From contig JANXMQ010000032.1 of NCBI GenBank assembly GCA_025354565.1, positions 1 to 33,887 of the forward strand: a DNA stretch of 33,887 nucleotides. Reading direction: 5' to 3'. The first letter of the stretch is position 1. The number at the start of each line of letters is the position of its first letter. Below are positions 1-6,499 of this stretch, piece by piece. The notes beneath the pieces were generated by a model. That model was not told where the DNA came from. It ran no database searches and saw only the letters and a program-made list of their open reading frames with translations. Made by a program: the position numbers and the translations under genes. This stretch comes from Akkermansiaceae bacterium (GTDB lineage: Bacteria > Verrucomicrobiota > Verrucomicrobiia > Verrucomicrobiales > Akkermansiaceae).

Positions 1-53
1 GCGGGATGGTTTCTTCATGGTGCCGTGAAGATACCATGTTAGGCACCTTCCAA

Positions 54-1148
54 TCATCCGCCGAAGCAGTCAGGCGAGCTCGAGCCTTTCAGGCTCGCCC
101 GCCTGCTTCGGACGGCGTGGAAATGGTACCAGTCCCGGTAATTCAGCATTCTCTCAAGGGATTTTTCCTTTTTTCCTCCCTCACGATCCTCCCTCACCCA
201 GCGAACCGCACGGGTCACGCTGCCTTCGTGTCCCATTTCAAGACGCTTTGCGATCCAGAGATTTCCCACACCGGTCCGTTTCCGGATCACTGCGGCGATC
301 ACCGCTTTTTCCCGTATCCATTTTCCACGACCGCGCAATTCAGACACTTCATCCGGCAGGCCCAGAGCAGCCAATCCATCTTTTGCGATTCTCTCCGCTT
401 CCGCATGATCATGCGCCTTGGCCGCTTCGCCACAGACGCTACCTTTCTTTCGCTTCGGCCGTACTACTTCGGAAATCGCTTCCAGCACCTTCTCGCCAAA
501 CCCCTTCTCCCCGAGATACCAGCCCCGCCTCAATTCCGCCAGCGAGGCATCGTTCACTGCCGAACCAACATCCTTCGCCCTCGCCTCCAAATAGCCTCCA
601 TAAGCCTTCCCTCCGCGCCGATCCTCGGAAAGCTGAAACGCACGCATCACCCGGCTCGTTTCCAGCCAATCCGGTTTCTTCCCGCCCGCATAAGCCTGGA
701 AACTGCTCCATCTCCAGCTCCTCAAGGTCTTTCCGGTGGCACCTCCCACCCATCCCGCTCTCACCGGATTGAGGTGAATGTAATCCGCGACGATCTTGAA
801 ATAACTCCCATCGCGCTCTTCGCCATTAACCACCACAGCCTTGTAGCGACCTTGGAAAACGTGCCCGTGCCGCTGCCGACGGCGGTTCCAGCCTTGCGAG
901 TAAACCCCAAGCATCCATTTCATACCCGTCACCAAATTTGGCTCCGGCGTTTCCATAAGGAGATGAAAATGGTTGCCCATCAACACCCAGGCATGCACCC
1001 GCCAACCAAAACGGACACAAGCCCTCTCCAACAAATCCACCCACGCGTAGTGGTCCTTCTCATCCTCGAAAACGGCCTTCCCGCCATCCCCGCGCGCCAT
1101 CACGTGATACACCGCACCTGACGCTTCATATCTCAATGGTCTGGCCAT
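54..1148 (-). CDS. REP-associated tyrosine transposase (RAYT, IS200/Y1 HUH family)
   Basis: A single-strand DNA transposase of the Y1/HUH type that in other bacteria nicks and mobilises REP palindromes. The N-terminus MARPLRYEASGAVYHVMARG is typical of the family. The HUH metal motif is His60-Phe61-His62 in GNHFHLLM. The catalytic tyrosine is probably Tyr116 (or Tyr123) in the stretch YFKIVADYIHLNPVRAG. The core is about 200 residues; the remaining C-terminal part (about 265-330) reads like a helix-turn-helix DNA-binding tail. The total of 364 residues fits the longer RAYTs. The gene stands alone with no partner accessory gene and no clear terminal inverted repeats. Its start is flanked by a degraded tandem repeat and its end by a hairpin. 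Family assignment is firm; activity and substrate are inferred. Confidence 0.92.
   Translation of the reverse strand: MARPLRYEASGAVYHVMARGDGGKAVFEDEKDHYAWVDLLERACVRFGWRVHAWVLMGNHFHLLMETPEPNLVTGMKWMLGVYSQGWNRRRQRHGHVFQGRYKAVVVNGEERDGSYFKIVADYIHLNPVRAGWVGGATGKTLRSWRWSSFQAYAGGKKPDWLETSRVMRAFQLSEDRRGGKAYGGYLEARAKDVGSAVNDASLAELRRGWYLGEKGFGEKVLEAISEVVRPKRKKGSVCGEAAKAHDHAEAERIAKDGLAALGLPDEVSELRGRGKWIREKAVIAAVIRKRTGVGNLWIAKRLEMGHEGSVTRAVRWVREDREGGKKEKSLERMLNYRDWYHFHAVRSRRASLKGSSSPDCFGG
61..111. repeat. REP-like nested hairpin at the 3' end of the RAYT gene
   Basis: CCGAAGCAG (61-69) pairs with CTGCTTCGG (103-111), and an inner stem CGAGCC (81-86) pairs with GGCTCG (92-97) around a 5-nt loop. The structure lies inside the last codons of the transposase gene, whose stop is at 54-56. 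RAYT transposases act on REP hairpins of this kind in other bacteria; that this one is a substrate is inference. Confidence 0.6.
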
Positions 1149-1158
1149 GGACTGAGGA

Positions 1159-1324
1159 AAGCGAATTGCCGCCCACCCGTCAATGCTCGATTACCGGGAC
1201 TGACCCTTCCGAAGCGAATTGCCGCCCACCCGTCAATGCTCGATTACCGGGACTGACCCTTCCGAATGCTCGATTACCGGGACTGACCCTTCCGATGACC
1301 CTTCCGAGTGAGGGGACTGACCCC
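1159..1324. repeat. Decaying tandem repeat (53 bp x 2, then 30 bp and 12 bp partial copies)
   Basis: Two identical 53-bp units occupy 1159-1211 and 1212-1264. A 30-bp 3' part of the unit follows (1265-1294), then a 12-bp 3' part (1295-1306). Each full unit contains GGGACTGACCC, a small palindrome (GGG/CCC around ACTGA). A cleaner version GGGGACTGACCCC is at 1312-1324. The block fills the gap between the RAYT start and the next gene. Confidence 0.85.
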
Positions 1325-1341
1325 AGAGATGGGTTCAAGTT

Positions 1342-1725
1342 TTAGGGATTGAAAATTCCTTTTCCTTCTGGGCCGTATCGTTTAAGCTGTTCGCCTAGTT
1401 TTAGTTTAATCAGCTTGCCTTCACGGGTTTTCTTTTCAAGAATAATGTAATCTGAATCAAAGTTATTTATTTCGGTTTCTGGCGGATTTCGATATACCCA
1501 GCCATTTTTGAGTCTAGCAACCACCTTACTATCTAATCTAAAATCTCCATAATCTAATAACTCGTCTAAATTCTTGGGGAATTTCATATCATGCAAGTTT
1601 CGATAATTTACAATTAAAGTGAAAATAAATTCTCCGTCACTTTTATTGACGAAAACTTCTGATTTTGGAGCACTTCTGCACGCTATAATCGAACAGAAAC
1701 AAATGAGTAGAAAGGAGTATCTCAT
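1342..1725 (-). CDS. Small exported lipoprotein, candidate immunity partner of the RHS tip
   Basis: I do not recognise the family. The 127-residue product begins with a lipoprotein signal peptide: positive start (MR), hydrophobic core, and lipobox ending in Ile-Ile-Ala-Cys with Cys16 as the expected lipidated residue. The rest is a small soluble domain with many Lys and Asn; residues 30-60 (helix then FPKNLDELLDY) faintly recall pseudopilin-like small domains. The gene starts 25 nt after the RHS stop on the same strand, so they are probably co-transcribed. Like the RHS tip it is visibly AT-richer than the flanks. Position and composition match immunity genes of polymorphic toxins, and a lipoprotein would suit a toxin acting in the periplasm. 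That role is inference only. Confidence 0.6.
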   Translation of the reverse strand: MRYSFLLICFCSIIACRSAPKSEVFVNKSDGEFIFTLIVNYRNLHDMKFPKNLDELLDYGDFRLDSKVVARLKNGWVYRNPPETEINNFDSDYIILEKKTREGKLIKLKLGEQLKRYGPEGKGIFNP

Positions 1726-1750
1726 TACCTGATAAAATAATGATTAACCG

Positions 1751-3451
1751 CTAATATCCTCTAGGCATCCCAGTATCATAAGGATCTCGAACTGGCGGCC
1801 ATTGAGCAGGAGGTATTCTTTTTACACCAGCCAATGGATTGTCAGGACCTGCGAAATGCATGTTGCAGTTATCCGATGAGATAGGAGTTGGATGATCTGC
1901 ATCTTGCGGATGATTATATTCATCTCTGATTGTTTTTGGGTTGACAGATGAAGGATTTCCACTCCAATAATCAAATGCGATTTCTTCGCCTTTGCTCCCG
2001 TCACTCGGATGGGAAATGCATGTTACCCACTGGTGATCCCAAAGAATAAACCATGCAACTGCATAACCTGCCTCTTCCTTGCAGGTCCAGCAGTTGGGCC
2101 CAGGCGACAATGCTGTGGCAACGGCACCACTAATATTTTTACAACTCTGATCATCTTCCCCGAAAGGCCTAGTTCCTTGCCCTTTGAATTGTGCAACTGC
2201 CTCTTTGTATTTTTCTTCTAGAATTTCTTTCCCCTTAGCAATTAATTTTGCATCGCAGCAACGATTAGGATCACCTACTAATCCGAGGTAATCCCGTTTA
2301 TTGATGCCGTTGTTTCTCACAAACCCATATAGGTTAATTCCGCCTCTCTCCTCAATCGGATCCCTAGATGGCCAGCGACCTGTTAGCGGATCATAATAGC
2401 GGTATCCATAGTAGTAGAGCGGGGCGTTGGTGACTTCGCTGTCCAGCGGCTTGGTGCTGAAACGGTATTTGTTTGCGGTGGCGTATGTGCCTGTGGCGAC
2501 GAGAGTATTTCCGAAGGCATCGTAGCGGTAGCTGGCGGCGGGGTTGGCGGATGCGTCGGTGATTTCGGTGACGTTGCCATTGCCGTCGTAGGCGAAATGG
2601 TAGGCGGTGGTGGTGGTGCTGGTGATTTCCTCGGTGAGAAGGAGGCCACCGACACCACCTGCGGATTGGGGAGAGCCCGATATATCGTTGCCCCAAACGC
2701 GGGTGCGTTGAAGAGTGGGCGAGACGCCCACGCTCCATGAGTATTCCTCGATGACGTTCCAGCCATCGTAGATGAAGTGGGTGGTTTCGGTGGAGGTCCA
2801 GCCGGAGGTGGTCCATTCCTTTACCGTCCGGGTGACGCGGCGGTGCTGGCCGTCGTAGGTGTGGATCAGGGATTTGTCGCCGAGGGCCGGGGTGCTGGGA
2901 GTGACGCTGAGCAGGCGGTTTTCGCTGTCCCAAGTGTAGGTGACGCCGTTTTGCTGGAGCAGGTTGCCGTTGGCCTCGTGGGTGATCGGCGTCAGGCCGG
3001 TGATGCGGGTGTATTGGTTGGCGGTGTTGGCGGTATAGTTGATGGTGCCAGATGTGGGCGGCACGCCCACGCTCCTTGAGAAGGCGGCGGTGACTTGGTT
3101 GGCGAGGTCGTAGGTGTAGGTGGTGCCGGTGCGCAGGCCGTCCGAGTCGTAGCCGTAGGAGACGACATGGGCGGCTTGGCCGGAGAGGGTTTGGGTTTCC
3201 GAGGTCAATTGGTTGCGGGTGTTGTAGATATAATCGCTTTTCGAGACGCCGTTGTCGATGGATTTGATGAGGCCGTTGGCGAAATAGGTTTTTGCGGTGT
3301 CAGGGGTGCTGCTGCTCCAATCGGCGAGGGTCTGGCGATTACGTTGATCGTAAGTGTAGGTGCAGGTTTCGTTCTTGGGTGTGGTGTGGGTGGCCATGCG
3401 CCCGAGCGTGTCGTAGGTGTAAGAGCCGTTTTTCTCGCGGACGGTATCCAA
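1751..3451 (-). CDS. RHS/YD-repeat protein, 5'-truncated, with AT-rich C-terminal toxin-like tip
   Basis: RHS proteins build a beta-cocoon that encloses a variable C-terminal toxin. Here residues 1-390 hold YD repeats (YTYDTLGRMATH, YTYDQRNRQ, YRYDAFGNTL) ending in the conserved core boundary GRWPSRDPIEERGGINLYGF...DYLGL. After residue 391 comes a 175-residue unrelated tip, from about base 2278 down to the stop, which is clearly AT-richer. The tip has Cys454 and Cys457 (NCWTC), His473 (DHQWVTC) and Asp494 (AFDYWSG), an order and spacing reminiscent of papain/transglutaminase-fold Cys-His-Asp enzymes. The first available start is TTG at 3451, but RHS-like coding continues upstream to 3631 without a start. 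No export signal or N-terminal shell domain is present, so this is an orphan tip or pseudogene rather than a full-length effector. Confidence 0.8.
   Translation of the reverse strand: MDTVREKNGSYTYDTLGRMATHTTPKNETCTYTYDQRNRQTLADWSSSTPDTAKTYFANGLIKSIDNGVSKSDYIYNTRNQLTSETQTLSGQAAHVVSYGYDSDGLRTGTTYTYDLANQVTAAFSRSVGVPPTSGTINYTANTANQYTRITGLTPITHEANGNLLQQNGVTYTWDSENRLLSVTPSTPALGDKSLIHTYDGQHRRVTRTVKEWTTSGWTSTETTHFIYDGWNVIEEYSWSVGVSPTLQRTRVWGNDISGSPQSAGGVGGLLLTEEITSTTTTAYHFAYDGNGNVTEITDASANPAASYRYDAFGNTLVATGTYATANKYRFSTKPLDSEVTNAPLYYYGYRYYDPLTGRWPSRDPIEERGGINLYGFVRNNGINKRDYLGLVGDPNRCCDAKLIAKGKEILEEKYKEAVAQFKGQGTRPFGEDDQSCKNISGAVATALSPGPNCWTCKEEAGYAVAWFILWDHQWVTCISHPSDGSKGEEIAFDYWSGNPSSVNPKTIRDEYNHPQDADHPTPISSDNCNMHFAGPDNPLAGVKRIPPAQWPPVRDPYDTGMPRGY
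2715..2741. repeat. Palindromic REP-like insert in the RHS reading frame, copy 1
   Basis: GTGGGC (2715-2720), a 5-nt loop and GCCCAC (2726-2731), followed by GCTCC and ATGAG. A near-identical 27-bp element lies at 3054-3080. On the coding strand it translates in frame as SWSVGVSPT. Confidence 0.75.
3054..3080. repeat. Palindromic REP-like insert in the RHS reading frame, copy 2
   Basis: GTGGGC (3054-3059), a 5-nt loop and GCCCAC (3065-3070), followed by GCTCC and TTGAG. It differs from the copy at 2715-2741 at three positions, in the loop and next to the TGAG. On the coding strand it translates in frame as SRSVGVPPT. Confidence 0.75.
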
Positions 3452-3631
3452 AAGCCCAAGCGAGTTATAGGTGTAATCCTCGTATGCGATGTCCGGCGTG
3501 GAGCTGGTGCTTCTGGGTTCGCTGCATCGCTCGACACAGGGAGAGCCGCCTTCCTGCGCCGTGACCCAGGAAATCGTTGCCTCGTCGGTGACTGTGCCGG
3601 AGCTGTTCTTTGATGGAGGTCCCGGCAGTCA
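3452..3631 (-). pseudogene. Open upstream remnant of the RHS gene without start codon
   Basis: Reading the RHS frame upstream of 3451 gives about 59 codons without a stop until TGA at 3629-3631. They include [14 protein letters not shown] and [18 protein letters not shown], the latter a plausible YD-repeat continuation. No ATG, GTG or TTG in this stretch gives an obvious start. The homologous part therefore seems to run off the 5' end of the gene and to be cut by a rearrangement between it and aroC. Confidence 0.55.
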
Positions 3632-3791
3632 TTCGGTCAGCGCACGATTTCGCTCGTTCGGATCGCCCGCCATTCCCCATTGCAGACCTTTTGGGAAAAT
3701 CCATCGGCTTGGTTGTGCCGTAATCCGAACAACGGAGGACTACTCCGCGCTCTTCGCTTGCCCCTCGCGGCTCAGTGGATACCCTTGGCGC

Positions 3792-4871
3792 ATGTCATCC
3801 ACCTTCGGTCAGGTTTTTCGCATCCACACTTTCGGCGAGTCGCATGGCGGCGGCGTGGGCGTCGTGATCGATGGCTGCCCGCCGCGCATCCCGGTTTCAC
3901 CGGAAAAAATCCAGCACGAACTCGACCGCCGCCGCCCCGGCCAATCGGAGATCGTCACCCCGCGCAAGGAGTCCGACACTGCGGAAATCCTCTCTGGCGT
4001 CCAGGATGGTCTTACGCTCGGCTCACCCATCGCCATCCTCGTTAGAAACACCGACCAACGCCCCGGTGCCTATGATGAAATGGCCGCTAAATACCGCCCC
4101 AGCCACGCCGACTACACCTATGATGCGAAATACGGCATCCGCTCCGCCTCCGGTGGTGGCCGTGCCTCCGCCCGCGAAACGATTGGCCGTGTCGCCGCCG
4201 CCGCCGTTGCCCGTCAGGTGCTCGACCATTTTCACCCCGGCATCGAAATTCTCGCTTGGGTGAAATCCATCCAAGAACTCAACGCTGAGGTGGATCCACA
4301 AACCATCACGGGCGAGATCATCGAGTCGAACATCGTCCGCACCGGCGATCCCGCGATGGTCGAAACCATGATTGATCGCATCAAAGCCATCCGCGCTGAT
4401 GGCAATTCCGTCGGCGGCATGATCGAGTGCGTCATCCGCAATTGCCCGCCCGGCCTCGGCGAACCGATCTTTGACAAACTCGAAGCGGACCTCGCCAAAG
4501 CCATGCTCTCCATCCCCGCCACCAAGGGCTTCGAGATCGGCTCCGGTTTCGCGGGCACCCTCCTAACAGGCCGCGAGCACAACGACGCCTTCCGCATGAT
4601 CGATGGCAAAGTCCGCACCACCACCAACCGCTCCGGCGGCGTCCAAGGCGGCATTTCCAACGGTGAGAACATTATTTTCCGCGTCGCCTTCAAACCCACC
4701 GCCACCATCATGAGCGAGCAGGAAACCGTCACTGCAAGCGGCGAAAACACCGAACTCTCGGGCAAAGGCCGCCATGACGCCTGCGTCCTTCCGCGCGCCG
4801 TCCCAATCGTGGAGGCCATGGCCACGCTGGTTTTGACCGACCATTTACTCAGGCAGAAAGCGATCCGTTGA
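3792..4871 (+). CDS. aroC: Chorismate synthase
   Basis: Converts 5-enolpyruvylshikimate-3-phosphate to chorismate using reduced FMN, the last step of the shikimate pathway, in the cytoplasm. The N-terminus [20 protein letters not shown] carries the family signature GESHG. Further signatures are the phosphate/FMN-binding segment [29 protein letters not shown] and the C-terminal [18 protein letters not shown]. The length of 359 residues is normal. The frame is open upstream, but the start at 3792 is chosen because it begins exactly at the conserved N-terminus. The 160 bp upstream are non-coding and no convincing Shine-Dalgarno was seen. No other shikimate gene is adjacent. Confidence 0.97.
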   Translation: MSSTFGQVFRIHTFGESHGGGVGVVIDGCPPRIPVSPEKIQHELDRRRPGQSEIVTPRKESDTAEILSGVQDGLTLGSPIAILVRNTDQRPGAYDEMAAKYRPSHADYTYDAKYGIRSASGGGRASARETIGRVAAAAVARQVLDHFHPGIEILAWVKSIQELNAEVDPQTITGEIIESNIVRTGDPAMVETMIDRIKAIRADGNSVGGMIECVIRNCPPGLGEPIFDKLEADLAKAMLSIPATKGFEIGSGFAGTLLTGREHNDAFRMIDGKVRTTTNRSGGVQGGISNGENIIFRVAFKPTATIMSEQETVTASGENTELSGKGRHDACVLPRAVPIVEAMATLVLTDHLLRQKAIR

Positions 4872-5006
4872 TCAGGGGCCGGTTTTCAACCACCATGCGT
4901 GATCAATTACATCAAGCCTCGTAATTTCGCCCTAGAATCCCAAGTCACTGTGGTAATCCGTTTCCGCCTGCTTGCATTTCTTATTGGTTTGCGTTTCCCT
5001 CTGGCT

Positions 5007-5207
5007 ATGCGTGTGACAAAGAACAGCAAAACTTCCATCAAAAAGGCCGCCTCCCGGCTGGTGCGTGAATTGCCAGACTCGGCGAGTTGGGATGACCTGA
5101 TGTATGAAATTCTCGTACGCCAGAAAATCGAAGCTGGGCTTGCCGACATCGAAGCCGGACGGAAGCACACCCATGCCTCGATTCGCACCGAGTTCGGAGT
5201 GGCATGA
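5007..5207 (+). CDS. Small antitoxin of a ParE/RelE-type toxin-antitoxin pair
   Basis: A 66-residue, charged, probably helical protein directly upstream of a ParE/RelE-like toxin, with which it overlaps by four bases (ATGA). Residues 20-60 (LPDSASWDDLMYEILVRQK, EAGLADIEAGRKHTH) match the C-terminal style of antitoxins that wrap the toxin, including the common LADIEAGR segment. The start at 5007 is the first ATG before this region; the frame also runs upstream to 4899, but that part reads as non-protein-like. In such systems the antitoxin, alone or with the toxin, usually represses its own promoter, which would lie in the 135 bp after aroC. Role assigned mainly from context. Confidence 0.8.
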   Translation: MRVTKNSKTSIKKAASRLVRELPDSASWDDLMYEILVRQKIEAGLADIEAGRKHTHASIRTEFGVA

Positions 5208-5497
5208 AGATCATCTGGTCAACGCAAGCACGAGGTGATCTGCGTGCAATCAATGATTTCATCGCCCGTGATTCCGAACATTACGCCCGTCTGCAGATCG
5301 AGCGCTTGCTCACCCGTGTCGAACGTGCGGTGGACATGCCGTCCAGAGGCCACCCCGTCCATGAATTTACCGAATCCGGGCTGCGAGAAGTCCACGAAGG
5401 CGGATACAGGATTATCTACCGCATATGGAAGGAGGAGTTTCAAGTCGTGACCATCGTCCACATGAAGCAACGCCTCACCCGTAACCGCTTGCGTTGA
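5204..5497 (+). CDS. ParE/RelE-family toxin
   Basis: A 97-residue toxin of the ParE/RelE superfamily. Visible features are the N-terminal strand KIIWSTQARGDLRAINDFIA, a helical hairpin at about 20-45, the GHPVHEF turn, and the C-terminal strands GLREVHEGGYRIIYRI and VVTIVHMKQR, all typical of the family. ParE members poison DNA gyrase, while RelE members cleave ribosome-bound mRNA; the YRIIYRI motif is shared by both, so the target cannot be decided here. Translation is coupled to the upstream antitoxin through the ATGA overlap. The pair is complete and looks intact. Confidence 0.88.
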   Translation: MKIIWSTQARGDLRAINDFIARDSEHYARLQIERLLTRVERAVDMPSRGHPVHEFTESGLREVHEGGYRIIYRIWKEEFQVVTIVHMKQRLTRNRLR

Positions 5498-5565
5498 GTT
5501 TCCTTCTTCCCTTCGACGTTCAATGTTTGAAGGTCTTTTTCTTACCAACCTGTCAACCTCTTCCC

Positions 5566-6357
5566 TTGTCTCCCGAATCCATTCCCCAGTTCAGTCTCGG
5601 CACCGCCGCGCTCATCATCTTCGTGGTGTGCGCCGGGTTCGTGATTTTGCGTGGGATGACACGCTTGATTATCGGCACCATCGTTCTCAGCCTCAGCGCG
5701 TGGATCGGCTTCCGAGTTTGGCAGATCGCACCCACGCTCTCCATCGACTGGACCGGAAAATATCAGCCGTGGATTACCAATGGCTTTCCCGTCGCCGCCT
5801 TCCTGATCTCGTTTTTCGTGATCCGGATCATCGTCAAGGCCGTCGCCCGGCCCTTCGGCCCCGCACCGGATGAAAAGCGGCCCCGCTCAGTCATGATGAT
5901 CTCATTCCTACTCCTCCTCGCACTGGTTCCGACCGCATTACTTTGGATCGTCGGGGCCACCTTCATTCACCACACCGGCTCGATCGCCGAGGTCCGCGCC
6001 TACTCGGAAAAAATGATCGGCATGGGGGAAGCCACCCCGGACGCTTTCAGTCAGCGGTTGAAAACCTCCGTCGAGGCCGCCCTACCCGAATCCTGGCTCA
6101 AAGCCCTTGATCCCCTCGCCGACCCCGCCCGCCTCACCCTTGCGAAGCTCATCACCTCCCAGGTGTACTCCCCGCTCAAACCGGTCATCGACCCCCGCAC
6201 CGGCAAGCCCATCCCGCGCGCCATCATTATCACGGAACCCGACCTCCAAAACCTTGCCCGCGAGGGAAAATTCGGCACACTCCTGCGCCACCCGCTCCTC
6301 ACCAAAGCCCTCGCCGATCCTCGTATCCAACAACTCCTTAAAAATCTCAATCTGTGA
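5566..6357 (+). CDS. CvpA-like inner-membrane protein
   Basis: A membrane protein with about four hydrophobic segments in its first half (FSLGTAALIIFVVCAGFVIL; LIIGTIVLSLSAWIGFRVW; VAAFLISFFVIRIIVKAV; SFLLLLALVPTALLWIVGAT) and a soluble C-terminal part of roughly 120 residues. The topology, and the RIIVKAV segment after the third helix, resemble the CvpA/colicin V production family, but the match is loose. The start is uncertain: the frame opens at a TTG at 5494 overlapping the toxin stop, while TTG at 5566 (LSPESIPQFSLG) puts the first membrane segment near the N-terminus; no in-frame ATG precedes that segment. No Shine-Dalgarno settles it. The function of CvpA-like proteins in this group is not known to me. 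Confidence 0.6.
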   Translation: MSPESIPQFSLGTAALIIFVVCAGFVILRGMTRLIIGTIVLSLSAWIGFRVWQIAPTLSIDWTGKYQPWITNGFPVAAFLISFFVIRIIVKAVARPFGPAPDEKRPRSVMMISFLLLLALVPTALLWIVGATFIHHTGSIAEVRAYSEKMIGMGEATPDAFSQRLKTSVEAALPESWLKALDPLADPARLTLAKLITSQVYSPLKPVIDPRTGKPIPRAIIITEPDLQNLAREGKFGTLLRHPLLTKALADPRIQQLLKNLNL

Positions 6358-6362
6358 AGAGA

Positions 6363-6497
6363 GTTGATGGTTAGTAGTTGATAGTTGATGGTAAGAAAAG
6401 AGATTATCCATCCCATCTTCCTCTTTCCATCCACTCTCAATTTCATTCCATCCTCCCCTTACTATCGACGATCAACCCTCTACTATCAACCTCTACT
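6363..6497. repeat. Degenerate heptanucleotide repeats in inverted orientation
   Basis: GTTGATG-GTTAGTA-GTTGATA-GTTGATG occupies 6363-6390 as contiguous 7-mers. On the opposite strand a similar series (GTTGATA, GTAGAGG, GTTGATC, GTCGATA) occupies 6459-6497. The arms face each other across about 60 bp of AT-rich sequence and fill the gap between the CvpA-like gene and gatB. They end immediately before the gatB start. Confidence 0.6.
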
Positions 6498-6499
6498 CC

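Noticed and set aside
6..1121. Long plus-strand open frame of 371 codons
   Set aside because: It is the antisense shadow of the RAYT gene; its product has no coherent features (very high Pro/His/Arg) and the minus strand carries clear transposase motifs.
3095..3613. Plus-strand open frame over the RHS gene
   Set aside because: Gly/Val/Ala-rich shadow frame of the GC-rich YD-repeat region.
5494..5565. Start of the CvpA-like gene at TTG 5494
   Set aside because: It overlaps the toxin stop, has no Shine-Dalgarno, and adds 24 residues before the first membrane helix; still possible.
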